Of a stretch of DNA of 61,786 bases, positions 33,755 to 42,574 are shown in pieces; positions within the stretch are counted from its first letter, which is position 1; each line of letters starts with the position of its first letter. The translations under genes were made by a program, and so were the position numbers. The notes beneath the pieces are model-generated. The model was given only the letters and a program-made list of their open reading frames with translations, was not told where the DNA came from and ran no database searches. The DNA is from Methanobacterium sp. (GTDB lineage Archaea > Methanobacteriota > Methanobacteria > Methanobacteriales > Methanobacteriaceae): the NCBI GenBank assembly GCA_039666455.1, contig JAVSLW010000007.1:1-61786 (forward strand), written 5' to 3'.

Positions 33755-35244
33755 ATCCGCTGATCCCATTAATTGTCATAATACCCATAGCATGTGCACT
33801 GCTTTTAAATCTGTTCCATACAAAGGACCGGACTGTTAAAATACTGGCAATTATTGTAGCACTGTTTCTGCCAATCATACCTTTATTTACAAGTTATGGT
33901 CTTCATTACTTTGGAGGACATGCTCCATTAGCTGAAAGTCCAGGGTTAGCTCAGGGATTGCCTGCTTCCATTACTGGTTCAGCTTTAAACATATTTCACC
34001 CTGCCATTACATATTCATTTGCCAGTGCCCAGCAGTTTTTGTTAATTATACTTGGAATAATAGCATTTTTAGCTGTATTAACTTCTTTAAGTGAGACAAA
34101 AAAAGCTTCAGGAGTATATGCATTTTTGATGTTCATGGGAGTTGCGGCAATATCAGCAATTATCCTTTCAGATGACATATTCAACCTCTATGTTTTCTTT
34201 GAAATTGCAGCAGTCACGCAGGTAGGAATTATTGTAGCTTCTAAAGTTAAAGAGAACTATGAAACTGCTTTAAAATACATGATTTTAGGCAGTATTGCAT
34301 CTCCATTGCTGTTACTTGGAATAGCACTCCTTCTTGGAGTAACCGGAAATGTTAATATAACTGATATTGTCTATTCACTAAAAAATGGCCTTGTAAATCC
34401 TCAAAGTCCAGTGGTACTTACAGCATGCAGTCTGATAATTTTTGGATGGTTATATGGTTCAGGACTCCCACCATTTCATACCATAAAGTCGTCAGTTTAC
34501 AGTAAAGCTCTCCCCCATGGTGCTGCACTGCTTCAGGCATTTTCAGTATTTACCTTGGCAGCACTGGGGTTAATAATCATTAAAATATTTGCATTCCTGC
34601 CCTTTGCAAAAGTATTCATCATTGCAATATCATTAGCTGCCATGATACTTAGCATAACCATGGCACTGATGCAAACTGATTTTAAAAGGATTATAGGGTA
34701 CCTTGCAGTTGGAGAGCTTGGTTACATCGGAATAGGTCTGGGACTTGGAACAGCAGCCAGTATTACCGCAGGTCTTTTCCAGGCAGTAAATGAGGCAATT
34801 ATTACAGCATTCCTGTTTATTGGGTTTGGAACGGTTCTCTATAAAACTCGCCAAAGCGATATCAGAAAGTTAGGTGGAATGATGGTTCAAACACCCGAAG
34901 TAGCATTATTAGTGCTTTTAGCAGGACTTGCCCTGGCCGGTGTTCCGCCGCTAAACGCCTTCCAGAGTAAATTTATGTTAATTCAAGCATCGTTAAACGT
35001 AGGAATACCTGAATTAGGTATAATCATGATACTTCTAAGTATTGTAACCTTTATGACATTTATGAAAGCGTTTTATGCAATTTACATGCGCCCCAAACCC
35101 CGAGATCTTGAAATTAACAGTTCAAAAATACCATATGCAACCATATTCTCCCTGGTTGTATTACTAATAGTCTGTATTATACTGGGCCTGTTCCCGCAAA
35201 TAGCAACCAATTATTTACAACCCCTGGCAAACAGCATAATATAG
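33751..35244 (+). CDS. ehbF: Energy-converting hydrogenase B subunit F (antiporter-like NuoL/M/N type)
   Basis: This 497-residue protein is the large antiporter-like subunit of the membrane arm, with about fourteen hydrophobic segments. Family features are SDDIFNLYVFFEIAAVTQVGIIV (an acidic residue in a membrane helix), LKYMILGSIASPLLLLG, LPPFHTIKSSVYSKALPHGAALLQAFS and LAGVPPLNAFQSKFML. It should carry the Na+ or H+ translocation channel of Ehb. It starts inside ehbE's end, and ehbG follows after nine bases. Confidence 0.93.
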   Translation: MNPLIPLIVIIPIACALLLNLFHTKDRTVKILAIIVALFLPIIPLFTSYGLHYFGGHAPLAESPGLAQGLPASITGSALNIFHPAITYSFASAQQFLLIILGIIAFLAVLTSLSETKKASGVYAFLMFMGVAAISAIILSDDIFNLYVFFEIAAVTQVGIIVASKVKENYETALKYMILGSIASPLLLLGIALLLGVTGNVNITDIVYSLKNGLVNPQSPVVLTACSLIIFGWLYGSGLPPFHTIKSSVYSKALPHGAALLQAFSVFTLAALGLIIIKIFAFLPFAKVFIIAISLAAMILSITMALMQTDFKRIIGYLAVGELGYIGIGLGLGTAASITAGLFQAVNEAIITAFLFIGFGTVLYKTRQSDIRKLGGMMVQTPEVALLVLLAGLALAGVPPLNAFQSKFMLIQASLNVGIPELGIIMILLSIVTFMTFMKAFYAIYMRPKPRDLEINSSKIPYATIFSLVVLLIVCIILGLFPQIATNYLQPLANSII

Positions 35245-35253
35245 AGGGATTAT

Positions 35254-35592
35254 ATGAGCCTTTATGACATTATAATAAGTAAAATAAAACAAATTCAAGG
35301 AAAAGATGCAGAAGATGGACCTGTAACCAGCATTGCAGCTTCATCAACATTGGCAGCAGAAATAACGCTTTTATCATCCATTTTAGTTGCAGTTATAATG
35401 TTAAGATATTATAGTAATGCTTTAATGGTCATTGCAGTACTTCTGGTAATGGCAATAATAGTTTCTGCCATGCCAATAATGCCAAAATTAAAAACTGAAC
35501 AGAATGATTCTCTAAACCGCATGATTTTCTACGTGGTCCTGGCACTTGGAATTATCACAACACTGTTCTACTGGGGAGGTTTAAATGTCTGA
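35254..35592 (+). CDS. ehbG: Energy-converting hydrogenase B subunit G
   Basis: This 112-residue protein has a hydrophilic N-terminus (YDIIISKIKQIQGKDAEDGPVTS) followed by three hydrophobic segments (LAAEITLLSSILVAVIMLRYY, ALMVIAVLLVMAIIVSAMPIM, MIFYVVLALGIITTLFYWGGL). It lies where ehbG belongs and overlaps ehbH by eight bases. No catalytic residues can be seen. It is a small Ehb membrane subunit. Confidence 0.85.
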   Translation: MSLYDIIISKIKQIQGKDAEDGPVTSIAASSTLAAEITLLSSILVAVIMLRYYSNALMVIAVLLVMAIIVSAMPIMPKLKTEQNDSLNRMIFYVVLALGIITTLFYWGGLNV

Positions 35593-35869
35593 AGGAATAC
35601 GAAACCTTATCGCCAGTATTTCTCTGGCCTTTTTTGCAGTTACACTGTTTCAAACAATAATTGGGTTTGACCAGCTACTTATACCTGGTATAAATCAAAT
35701 TTATAACTGGATAGGCCCTCAAATTGCTCCTAATGCTGTTACAAATGTTATATTTGACTGGAGAGGTTATGATACCCTTGGGGAAGCACTCATACTTGTA
35801 ACTGCAGTGGTTGTAACTCTTCTGGCGTTTGGAAGAGGAAGGGTAGATCTTGGAGGAGATGATGAATGA
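35585..35869 (+). CDS. ehbH: Energy-converting hydrogenase B subunit H (MnhB/MbhF-like)
   Basis: This 94-residue protein has two hydrophobic segments and the element VIFDWRGYDTLGEALILVTAVVVTLLAFGRGR. The DxRGxDTLGE pattern is typical of Mrp/Mbh antiporter-associated subunits. It overlaps ehbG at its start and ehbI at its end (ATGA). It is part of the membrane arm. Confidence 0.9.
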   Translation: MSEGIRNLIASISLAFFAVTLFQTIIGFDQLLIPGINQIYNWIGPQIAPNAVTNVIFDWRGYDTLGEALILVTAVVVTLLAFGRGRVDLGGDDE

Positions 35870-36336
35870 GTATAATCCTTAAATTATTCGTGTTTCCAAT
35901 TTCACTCATAATAATCTGTTTAGGAATAAACACCATCCTTGGAGGACATATAACTCCGGGAGGAGGTTTTCAAGGAGGTGCGATGATAGCAGGAGGATTA
36001 ATATTCTGTATCATTGTATACGGGCTTTTAAAAAGTCCTTTTAAACTTACACATAATTTCATGGCCTCAATGGAAAGTGCAGGAGCTTTAGGATTTGTAA
36101 TTTTAGGACTTGCAGGTCTGTTCTTTTCAGGCTTTTATCTGTACAACCTGGGAGTGGATCTCTATGGTATAGTCCCTTTGGCAATTCAAACAGTATTTAA
36201 CTACCCCGACCCAATAAATGCAGGTATAATCCCCTACCTTAACTTTGTAGTTGCTATAAAAGTTTTAGTGGGTCTGAGTGCTGTTGTAATAGCTTTTTTA
36301 GGGAGTGATAAAGTTCATGGGGAGAATGAACAATGA
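35866..36336 (+). CDS. ehbI: Energy-converting hydrogenase B subunit I (MnhB-like)
   Basis: This 156-residue membrane protein has the MnhB/MbhF signature LGGHITPGGGFQGGAMIAGGLIFCIIVYG, followed by three more hydrophobic segments. The GGHxxPGGGFQGG element is diagnostic of MnhB-type subunits. Translation is coupled to ehbH and ehbJ by four-base overlaps. Membrane arm of Ehb. Confidence 0.92.
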   Translation: MSIILKLFVFPISLIIICLGINTILGGHITPGGGFQGGAMIAGGLIFCIIVYGLLKSPFKLTHNFMASMESAGALGFVILGLAGLFFSGFYLYNLGVDLYGIVPLAIQTVFNYPDPINAGIIPYLNFVVAIKVLVGLSAVVIAFLGSDKVHGENEQ

Positions 36337-36581
36337 TTTTCTATGCTGGTCCCCTGGTAATGGGATTCTTATTAGGGTTTATATTAGGAACCAGGATTAA
36401 AACAGTTCCAGAAAGTAAATTGAAGTTTGATAGAGTGGTTTATGCTATCGTGGTGATTGCAGCAATTATAGTAGCATACTTCTTAGGGCCTTTCCCTTAC
36501 TATAAGGACGGTCCATTTGCATCAGGATTTGTATCTGCCATTATAGGAATAATAATTGGGAAATTAACGCTTGGAAGGTAA
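36333..36581 (+). CDS. ehbJ: Energy-converting hydrogenase B subunit J
   Basis: This 82-residue membrane protein has two or three hydrophobic segments (YAGPLVMGFLLGFILGTRI, VVYAIVVIAAIIVAYFLGPF, ASGFVSAIIGIIIGKLTL). It ends the coupled run ehbD-J. A 217-base gap before ehbK holds a strongly structured element (36618-36706). Small membrane subunit of Ehb; assigned by position and hydropathy. Confidence 0.88.
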   Translation: MIFYAGPLVMGFLLGFILGTRIKTVPESKLKFDRVVYAIVVIAAIIVAYFLGPFPYYKDGPFASGFVSAIIGIIIGKLTLGR

Positions 36582-36617
36582 AAAAAGCTGCTAATTAAAT
36601 TGTAACAATTAAACAGA

Positions 36618-36706
36618 GCCTCCAAGCGCAAAGTGTTTGCATGCTGTCAAATCTTTGGTTTGGCGCAGCAAAAAACGAAGTTTTTTGCATGCTTTGTTTT
36701 CGGAGG
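36618..36706 (+). ncRNA. Structured element between ehbJ and ehbK
   Basis: Three hairpins follow one another: GCAAA-GTG-TTTGC (36628-36640); GTCAAATC with GGTTTGGC, including G-T pairs (36646-36664); and GCAAAAAAC-GAA-GTTTTTTGC (36668-36688). CCTCC (36619-36623) and GGAGG (36702-36706) can close the whole unit. The word TTTGCATGCT occurs twice. The G-T pairs suggest RNA of the plus strand. It could be a processing or attenuation site within the operon, or a small mobile or repeated element; no coding frame spans it. Confidence 0.55.
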
Positions 36707-36798
36707 ATGTAATAAAATCTCAAAAAAATTGATTTGGAGTTACAGCAAAATATAGTGAGTACACTAAAAGTAAGCAAATAATATCAGAGGGCAAAATC

Positions 36799-38157
36799 AT
36801 GTTTTTATCAACTAAAAAATGCAAAGGCATTGGAGAATGCATAAAAGAATGCCCAACAGGTGCAATAAGAATGATTGAGGGCAAACCATTTAGCTGTATT
36901 ACCTGCGGTGCTTGTGCTGAAGCATGCCCCAACAGAGCCATATTTAAAAACAAATACGGAGGCTTTGTTATTGATAGAGCAAAATGTAATGCATGTGGAG
37001 TTTGTGAATTAACATGCCCCATAAACAGCATTACTATTGAAGGCGACATGGTAAAAGGAATCTGTTCCATGTGCGGGATATGCGCAGATAAATGCCCTGC
37101 AGGCGCCAGAGCAGATGTTCATGATATAATTGAATACAGGCAATTAAAATTCCTTGAATCATTAAATCTCACAACTCCGCCCCAAATAAGAGTTAAAAAG
37201 GAAGATACAAAAGCAATTCGAACTAATGTGCTTACAAATACCGAAAAATGTACCCTGTGTGGACGATGTGAATATTACTGCCCAACAGATGCCATAGAAG
37301 TTGATATTAAACCCGGTATATGTACAGAGTGCAGAGTTTGCGAAGATGTCTGCCCTGCTGATGCCATACAAGATACAAGCATTAACCCTGAAAAATGCAC
37401 ATTATGTCTTAAATGCGTCAGGGAATGTCCAAATAATGCAATTTACATTGACGATTTTAAAATAAAAATTAAAAAAGCAGAAAACAAAGGAGAAGTAAAA
37501 GGAAGTATCATATCCTGCCTGAACTGTGGTTTATGTGCTGATGCATGTAAAAGCGGTGCATTAAAAAGGGTAAATGGAAAAATACGTTACGATCCTTCGC
37601 TTTGCGATGAATGTGATACCATGGAATGCCTGGATGTATGTCCTGTAGGGACACTCAGGTTATCAGAGGACCATGTATGCAGAATAAAGGGATTCTGTGT
37701 TTCATGTGGAAGATGTGTCAGAGCATGCGATGTAAATAAAGCAAGAAGCTTTAAAAACGTCACCTGGGATGGAACCGTAACTGATGACTGTATATCCTGC
37801 GGAATATGTGCAGAATTATGTCCAAAAGGTGCAATAACCCTTAAAAGAGGAAGTATTGATGTAGATCTTGAAAAATGCATTTTATGCGAAAAATGCGCAA
37901 CCCACTGCCCGGTGGATGCAATTCCCAAAACCACAATGCACAAAAAAGCCATCAAAGACGGATTCGTATTTATTGAAAATAAATTATGTATGAACTGCAA
38001 ACTATGTGTTAAAACATGTCCAGAAGAAGCAATTTTTGAAGATGAAAACGGCAGGATTATTGTAGACGATTCAAAGTGTATATACTGCGGTGCGTGTAAT
38101 AATGTGTGTCCTGCAAGGGCCATATTATTTGAAAGGGAATTTGAGGTATTACAATGA
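36799..38157 (+). CDS. ehbK: Energy-converting hydrogenase B subunit K, polyferredoxin
   Basis: This 452-residue protein is packed with 4Fe-4S cluster motifs. I count fourteen CxxC..CxxxC sets, from CKGIGECIKECP at the N-terminus through CITCGACAEACP, CNACGVCELTCP, CTLCGRCEYYCP and CVSCGRCVRACD to CIYCGACNNVCP at the end; one (CDECDTMECLDVCP) has altered spacing. It is a soluble electron wire that moves electrons between the Ehb hydrogenase and ferredoxin-using enzymes. Its end overlaps ehbL by four bases. Confidence 0.95.
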   Translation: MFLSTKKCKGIGECIKECPTGAIRMIEGKPFSCITCGACAEACPNRAIFKNKYGGFVIDRAKCNACGVCELTCPINSITIEGDMVKGICSMCGICADKCPAGARADVHDIIEYRQLKFLESLNLTTPPQIRVKKEDTKAIRTNVLTNTEKCTLCGRCEYYCPTDAIEVDIKPGICTECRVCEDVCPADAIQDTSINPEKCTLCLKCVRECPNNAIYIDDFKIKIKKAENKGEVKGSIISCLNCGLCADACKSGALKRVNGKIRYDPSLCDECDTMECLDVCPVGTLRLSEDHVCRIKGFCVSCGRCVRACDVNKARSFKNVTWDGTVTDDCISCGICAELCPKGAITLKRGSIDVDLEKCILCEKCATHCPVDAIPKTTMHKKAIKDGFVFIENKLCMNCKLCVKTCPEEAIFEDENGRIIVDDSKCIYCGACNNVCPARAILFEREFEVLQ

Positions 38158-38648
38158 AAAATATAGTCAGAATTATCCTGGAGGGAACATATAGCAACAT
38201 AATGAGAATTCTTTTCGCATCAGATAGAGTAACAGACATGGAACTTCGAAATAAAATCCTGGAAGGCAGTATTGCACCTACAGATAAGGTTGCTAAAATA
38301 CCGTGCATAGGTTGTGCTGGATGTAAAAATGTGTGCCCAACAAGCGCAATAGAAATGGTAAAACTTGAAGAACCCGTTGAATTAATAGAAGGACTTATTA
38401 AAGAAGAAATACCTGTTTTAGACAGTTTAAAATGCGTAAATTGTTATTATTGCCATGATTTTTGCCCGCTTTACGCTTTATTTGGAGAAGCAGGCACCAT
38501 ACATCCAAATGATGTGGGAGCTGTTGAAGAAAATATAAAAGAACTGCTTAAAAAGCCAGTTAAGATATCTGACGATAAAATAGCATTTATATCTCAATAC
38601 CTTTCTGACAATGCAATAATCAGAAAAAGAGAAAACAAAGGTAATTAA
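38154..38648 (+). CDS. ehbL: Energy-converting hydrogenase B subunit L, two-cluster ferredoxin
   Basis: This 164-residue protein has two 4Fe-4S motifs, CIGCAGCKNVCPTSAI and CVNCYYCHDFCPLYAL, embedded in a longer chain typical of NuoI-like hydrogenase subunits. It starts inside ehbK's stop and is followed 13 bases later by ehbM. It carries electrons between the small subunit and external ferredoxin. Confidence 0.92.
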   Translation: MKNIVRIILEGTYSNIMRILFASDRVTDMELRNKILEGSIAPTDKVAKIPCIGCAGCKNVCPTSAIEMVKLEEPVELIEGLIKEEIPVLDSLKCVNCYYCHDFCPLYALFGEAGTIHPNDVGAVEENIKELLKKPVKISDDKIAFISQYLSDNAIIRKRENKGN

Positions 38649-38661
38649 CTAATCAAGAGGG

Positions 38662-39114
38662 ATGAATTTGGGTTTAAAATCATATTCAAGAGGAAGAGCA
38701 GTACACGTTATGCTTGTATACACTGGAGGATGCAACGGATGTGATATTGAAATAGTAAACTGTATATTCTCACCTAAATACGACGCAGAACAGTATAAAG
38801 TCTTTTTAACATGGAATCCAAGGGAAGCTGATGTTCTACTTGTAACCGGGCCTGTTACCCGGCATACAGAAGCACCTTTAAAAGCAATTTATGAAGCAAT
38901 ACCCGAACCTAAAGCTGTTGTTGCTGCAGGTGCCTGTGCAACAATGGGTGGAGTTTATAAAAACATTAACGGAGATATACCATCTGAAGAGATTGCAGGA
39001 CCGGTTGATAAAATTATACCTGTAGACGCTAAAGTCCCTGGCTGTGCAGTAAGGCCTGAAGATGTTATTTCAGGTTTGGTCAGAGCTTTACCCCTATTAT
39101 TAGATGCAGATTAA
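38662..39114 (+). CDS. ehbM: Energy-converting hydrogenase B subunit M, small [NiFe]-hydrogenase subunit
   Basis: This 150-residue protein resembles NuoB and the small subunit of Ech-type hydrogenases. The likely cluster ligands are GGCNGCDIE near the N-terminus, GACATMGG in the middle and VPGCAVRPE near the end. It contacts the large subunit EhbN and holds the proximal 4Fe-4S cluster. AGAGGG precedes the ATG. Confidence 0.94.
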   Translation: MNLGLKSYSRGRAVHVMLVYTGGCNGCDIEIVNCIFSPKYDAEQYKVFLTWNPREADVLLVTGPVTRHTEAPLKAIYEAIPEPKAVVAAGACATMGGVYKNINGDIPSEEIAGPVDKIIPVDAKVPGCAVRPEDVISGLVRALPLLLDAD

Positions 39115-39147
39115 ATTACCAGAACTATTTTTGCAAGGAGTGTCATT

Positions 39148-40305
39148 ATGGATAACAATAACAAAATCACAGACAAAATGATCGAGACAGAAGTTCCCAT
39201 AGGAATAGTTCACTCTGCTGCAATTGAACCATACAGAGTGCGATTATTTGTTGAGGATGAAATTATAAGAGATGCTGAAGTAACAGTAGGTGTCAATCAC
39301 AGAGGAATAGAAAGAATAATGGAAGGATTACCTGTTGAAAAGGCAAACAGCCTCACTGAGAAAATATGTGGAATCTGTTCCAACAGCCACCTCTGGAACT
39401 CATGTCTTGTTGCAGAAAAAGGGCTTGAAATTGATGTCCCTCCACGTGCAGAATATATAAGAATCATCATGGAAGAACTGGAAAGATTACACAGCCATAT
39501 GCTTTATTTAGCTCATGGTAGTGAAGTATTGGGGCATGAAACTTTTGCAATGAGGCTTTTTTATATAAGAGAAACTGCAATGGAACTTCTAAGAATGATA
39601 GGAGGTAACCGTGTTCAGTATGGTGCTTCCATCATAGGCGGTGTAAGACCGCGCTGTGATCTAAATGAAATGAGAATAAAAAAGATCAACGAGGGCATGG
39701 ATTACATTGAAGAGAAAATTGCAGAATTTGCTGATAGATTCATGAGAGATCCGATGGTTATGTCCCGTATATCTGGAGTTGCAGCAATTACGAGGAAAGA
39801 TGCCAGAAGATTAGCTACAACCGGCCCCACACTTAGAGCAACAGGTATTGAAGTTGATTTAAGGCGAGATATGGAACAATATGAACCTTTTGAATTTGAT
39901 GTGATTACCCAGGATACTGGAGATGTTAAGGCAAACCTTTTGATGCGTATTTTTGAAATTCCAGAGGCTGTAAAAATAATTAGACAGGCTGTTAAAGACC
40001 TTCCAGATGGGAAAATAACCAATAGAAGCTGGGAAATGCAGGATACAGGCATTATAAGAAGTTACATAGAAGTGCCAAGAGGTGAGCTCTATCACTCTTA
40101 CAGTATAGAGGATGGGAGAGTAAGAAGTTCTATTGTCCGGACACCCTCAATAACAAATGTTAACACAATGGAGTTTGCATGTATCGGAACTCATATAACC
40201 GATGCACAATTAGCAATTGTTCAATGTGATCCCTGCTTTACATGCACTGACCGTGCGGTTCAAATAGTGGATCATCCGCTTAAGAAAAATAAGAACAGAA
40301 TTTAA
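39148..40305 (+). CDS. ehbN: Energy-converting hydrogenase B subunit N, large [NiFe]-hydrogenase subunit
   Basis: This 385-residue protein is the catalytic large subunit. Both nickel-binding cysteine pairs are present: EKICGICSNSH in the first quarter and CDPCFTCTDR near the end. The sequence continues only 19 residues past the C-terminal pair, ending without the long cleavable peptide of other hydrogenases, as in other energy-converting enzymes. It splits or forms H2 to supply electrons for ferredoxin reduction. Confidence 0.95.
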   Translation: MDNNNKITDKMIETEVPIGIVHSAAIEPYRVRLFVEDEIIRDAEVTVGVNHRGIERIMEGLPVEKANSLTEKICGICSNSHLWNSCLVAEKGLEIDVPPRAEYIRIIMEELERLHSHMLYLAHGSEVLGHETFAMRLFYIRETAMELLRMIGGNRVQYGASIIGGVRPRCDLNEMRIKKINEGMDYIEEKIAEFADRFMRDPMVMSRISGVAAITRKDARRLATTGPTLRATGIEVDLRRDMEQYEPFEFDVITQDTGDVKANLLMRIFEIPEAVKIIRQAVKDLPDGKITNRSWEMQDTGIIRSYIEVPRGELYHSYSIEDGRVRSSIVRTPSITNVNTMEFACIGTHITDAQLAIVQCDPCFTCTDRAVQIVDHPLKKNKNRI

Positions 40306-40371
40306 TCAGCTTAAAAAACTGATTTATTTTTATAGTGATAGAAATTATAATAAATCTTAGGAAGTGTCAGA

Positions 40372-41370
40372 ATGGATACAACAATGATTATAAGTTCGGT
40401 TGTGGCAGTAATTGGAACATTGATTATAGCATTTGCAGTCAGTATCTGGCTTCCAGGTATTGAAAGGAAATTCGTTCATGCAAGGATTCAGCAAAGGGTT
40501 GGACCCCCAGTTTCAAGTCCCGGATTCATGGCCCCCATCAAGTTCTTCTTTAAACAGACTTTAACACCCAACTCTCCGATGCCCAGATTGTATAACGCAC
40601 TTCCACTTATCAGTTTAATTATAGTAGTATTCATATTACTGGCAATAATACCTCAATTATACTTTTTAGGGGCTTTAGCAAGTATTATAGCAGTTATAGG
40701 GCTGCTTAAAGTTGAAGAAATAATGTACATGTTCATGGGTTCGCTTTCAAAATCAGTATTATCAGTGAGTATGCCATTTCCAGACCTTGTAAAAGGTGCT
40801 AAACATGTTAATACCACAAGATCTTTTATTGAAGAGCTAAGTAGCCTCCGTGCATTCCGCCTTATAGCTTTCGGGTCTTTCCCACTTTACATTGCACTAT
40901 TTGTACCTGTAGTTATGTCTCAAAGCTTATTCATAGGAGATATAGTGGTATATCAACAGTTGCACGGCCCAGTGCTCTTTACTGTTGCCGGGGCCATTGG
41001 TGCAGTTGTCTACTTCATTGGTTTCATGATATTTTTAAACGAATACCCCTTTGCCATAATGAAAACCAGAGCAGATGTTATAGAAGGACCCCTACTGGAG
41101 TACATGTCAAAATACAGAGCATACACCTATATCACTCGAGGATTGCTGATATTTGTGCTTGCAAGCCTGTTTACAACCATGTTCCTTGGAATTCCACCAA
41201 ACATATTTAGCCCTGGAATAATGGTGACAGTTGCTGTTGCAGTAATATTCCCCATAGCAATGGCGGTGATGAGCACATTCTCCCCGGTATTCACATTCAG
41301 GCAGTTCTACCCAGTAGTAGCTGCAACATCAATATTAGGAGTGCTTGCACTGGTTGCAGCTTTTTTATAA
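40372..41370 (+). CDS. ehbO: Energy-converting hydrogenase B subunit O (NuoH-like)
   Basis: This 332-residue membrane protein resembles NuoH/EchB, with about eight hydrophobic segments and the family elements SIWLPGIERKFVHARIQQRVGPP, PSPGFMAPIKFFFKQTL-like, and FLNEYPFAIMKTRADVIEGPLLEYMSKYRA. NuoH-like subunits join the soluble hydrogenase module to the ion-pumping membrane arm. It is separated from ehbN by 66 bases with GGAAGTG before the ATG. Confidence 0.94.
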   Translation: MDTTMIISSVVAVIGTLIIAFAVSIWLPGIERKFVHARIQQRVGPPVSSPGFMAPIKFFFKQTLTPNSPMPRLYNALPLISLIIVVFILLAIIPQLYFLGALASIIAVIGLLKVEEIMYMFMGSLSKSVLSVSMPFPDLVKGAKHVNTTRSFIEELSSLRAFRLIAFGSFPLYIALFVPVVMSQSLFIGDIVVYQQLHGPVLFTVAGAIGAVVYFIGFMIFLNEYPFAIMKTRADVIEGPLLEYMSKYRAYTYITRGLLIFVLASLFTTMFLGIPPNIFSPGIMVTVAVAVIFPIAMAVMSTFSPVFTFRQFYPVVAATSILGVLALVAAFL

Positions 41371-41415
41371 CCCTTAACTTGATAAAAACAAAATTAATTC
41401 ACATCAAAGGACAGG

Positions 41416-41685
41416 ATGAACATGAAATTCGTAGTAAGACCTCAACACATTGTAAGTCTCGGCGGATATATTGTTGAAGTTAATTTCCCTTACAGAAACA
41501 TGATTGTAGTTAATCCCACAAATGAACCTATAAAAGTAGACCTTCCTATATTTAACACTGAATGGATCGAAGAACATAGAAAATTAGGATTAGATATAAC
41601 TCCTACAAAAGATGAAGACTCATTTTTACGTATATGGAGAAAAGAAAAAGCTAAACTGGAAAAAATTAAAGAAAGATCTTCATAA
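41416..41685 (+). CDS. ehbP: Energy-converting hydrogenase B subunit P
   Basis: This 89-residue soluble protein reads FVVRPQHIVSLGGYIVEVNFPYRNMIVVNPTNEPIKV and ends in a charged helix (RIWRKEKAKLEKIKERSS). It lies directly after ehbO in the ehbP position. The start is ATG 41416 or the next ATG at 41422, which has AGGATGA upstream. No ehbQ gene follows; the operon ends here in this window. Confidence 0.85.
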   Translation: MNMKFVVRPQHIVSLGGYIVEVNFPYRNMIVVNPTNEPIKVDLPIFNTEWIEEHRKLGLDITPTKDEDSFLRIWRKEKAKLEKIKERSS

Positions 41686-41781
41686 ATTCCTTCTATTTAA
41701 AGTTTCAGTCACTAAATCTTTTTTATTTCTTTTATTTGGGTTTTAAGTTCGGGAAGTACTTGCCTCAAATAAAAATAAAGA

Positions 41782-41961
41782 TTATTTTGATTTTGCACCT
41801 ATAAATTCCATATCTTTCATTATGACTGGCTTTATTTTCTCTTTTAAGCCACGGGGAGTCACAATTTCCACTTTAAATCCCACCAAATTGGAAAGATGTT
41901 CTTCTAAATCAGTAAATTCTAAAAAATCAGGTGTTTTTTTAAAAGTTACCATTAGATCCGT
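41782..41961 (-). pseudogene. Relic of a minimal nucleotidyltransferase (MNT) gene
   Basis: Minus-strand reading gives TDLMVTFKKTPDFLEFTDLEEHL and continues ...GFKVEIVTPRGLKEKIKPVIMKD to a stop at 41782. This looks like the C-terminal half of MNT-type nucleotidyltransferases, antitoxins paired with HEPN toxins. The N-terminal GSYARGE region is missing and an in-frame stop lies just upstream. The break coincides with an inverted repeat (AGTTACCAT 41944-41952 with ATGGTAACT 41973-41981). No HEPN partner is visible. Confidence 0.65.
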
Positions 41962-41980
41962 TTGAATTTAAAATGGTAAC

Positions 41981-42550
41981 TCATTTCATTAATTCTCTTC
42001 CAATTGAAAATGCATTTCCCAGACGCTTTCCTATACCATAATACGCCCTAAATGAAGGATCGTATAAAAACGGTTTAATCTGTTCTATATCTGGATCTCC
42101 ATTATCTAATACACTTTCATCAACTTTTACATCCACAATTTCCCCAGTAAAATGAGTATGTAACCCTAATTCTGCAGTATGTACCAATTTACATTCTAAG
42201 ACTATTGGAAATTCTTCAATATATGGAGCATCTACTTTTTCACTTTTTACAGGCGTTAAACCGGTAACATCAAATTTATCTTCATTCTCTCCAGATGCCA
42301 TTCCAAAGTAGTCTGCTTCTTTAATGTATTTTTCTGAAGGGATATTTACTGTAAATGCCTCTTTATTCTTGATATTTCCATGACTATAAGTCGCTTCCCT
42401 TAGAGAAATTGAAACACACGGTGGAACGGAACAGGATATTCCTCCCCACGCTACATTCATTGCGTTTGGTTTTCCATCCTTATCATACGTCCCAATTATA
42501 AAAACAGGAGTTGGATATACAATTGTTTTTGCACCAATGGATTTTTTCAT
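41981..42550 (-). CDS. Flavin reductase-family FMN-binding protein
   Basis: This 189-residue protein has the split-barrel flavin reductase pattern: TPVFIIGTYDKDGKPNAMNVAWGG, PPCVSISLREATYSHGNIKNKEAFTVNIPS and DYFGMASGENEDKF. Such proteins bind FMN and in methanogens are often related to flavoredoxins. I chose the ATG at 42548-42550, which has GGTGAT just upstream; an earlier GTG overlaps that site. It follows a 50-residue ORF on the same strand. Confidence 0.88.
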   Translation of the reverse strand: MKKSIGAKTIVYPTPVFIIGTYDKDGKPNAMNVAWGGISCSVPPCVSISLREATYSHGNIKNKEAFTVNIPSEKYIKEADYFGMASGENEDKFDVTGLTPVKSEKVDAPYIEEFPIVLECKLVHTAELGLHTHFTGEIVDVKVDESVLDNGDPDIEQIKPFLYDPSFRAYYGIGKRLGNAFSIGRELMK

Positions 42551-42574
42551 ATTTATCACCTTTTTGCGAATAAT

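Noticed and set aside
36720..38123. Minus-strand frames of 116 and 178 residues opposite ehbK
   Set aside because: They arise from the repetitive cysteine codons of the polyferredoxin and have no ribosome site or family likeness.
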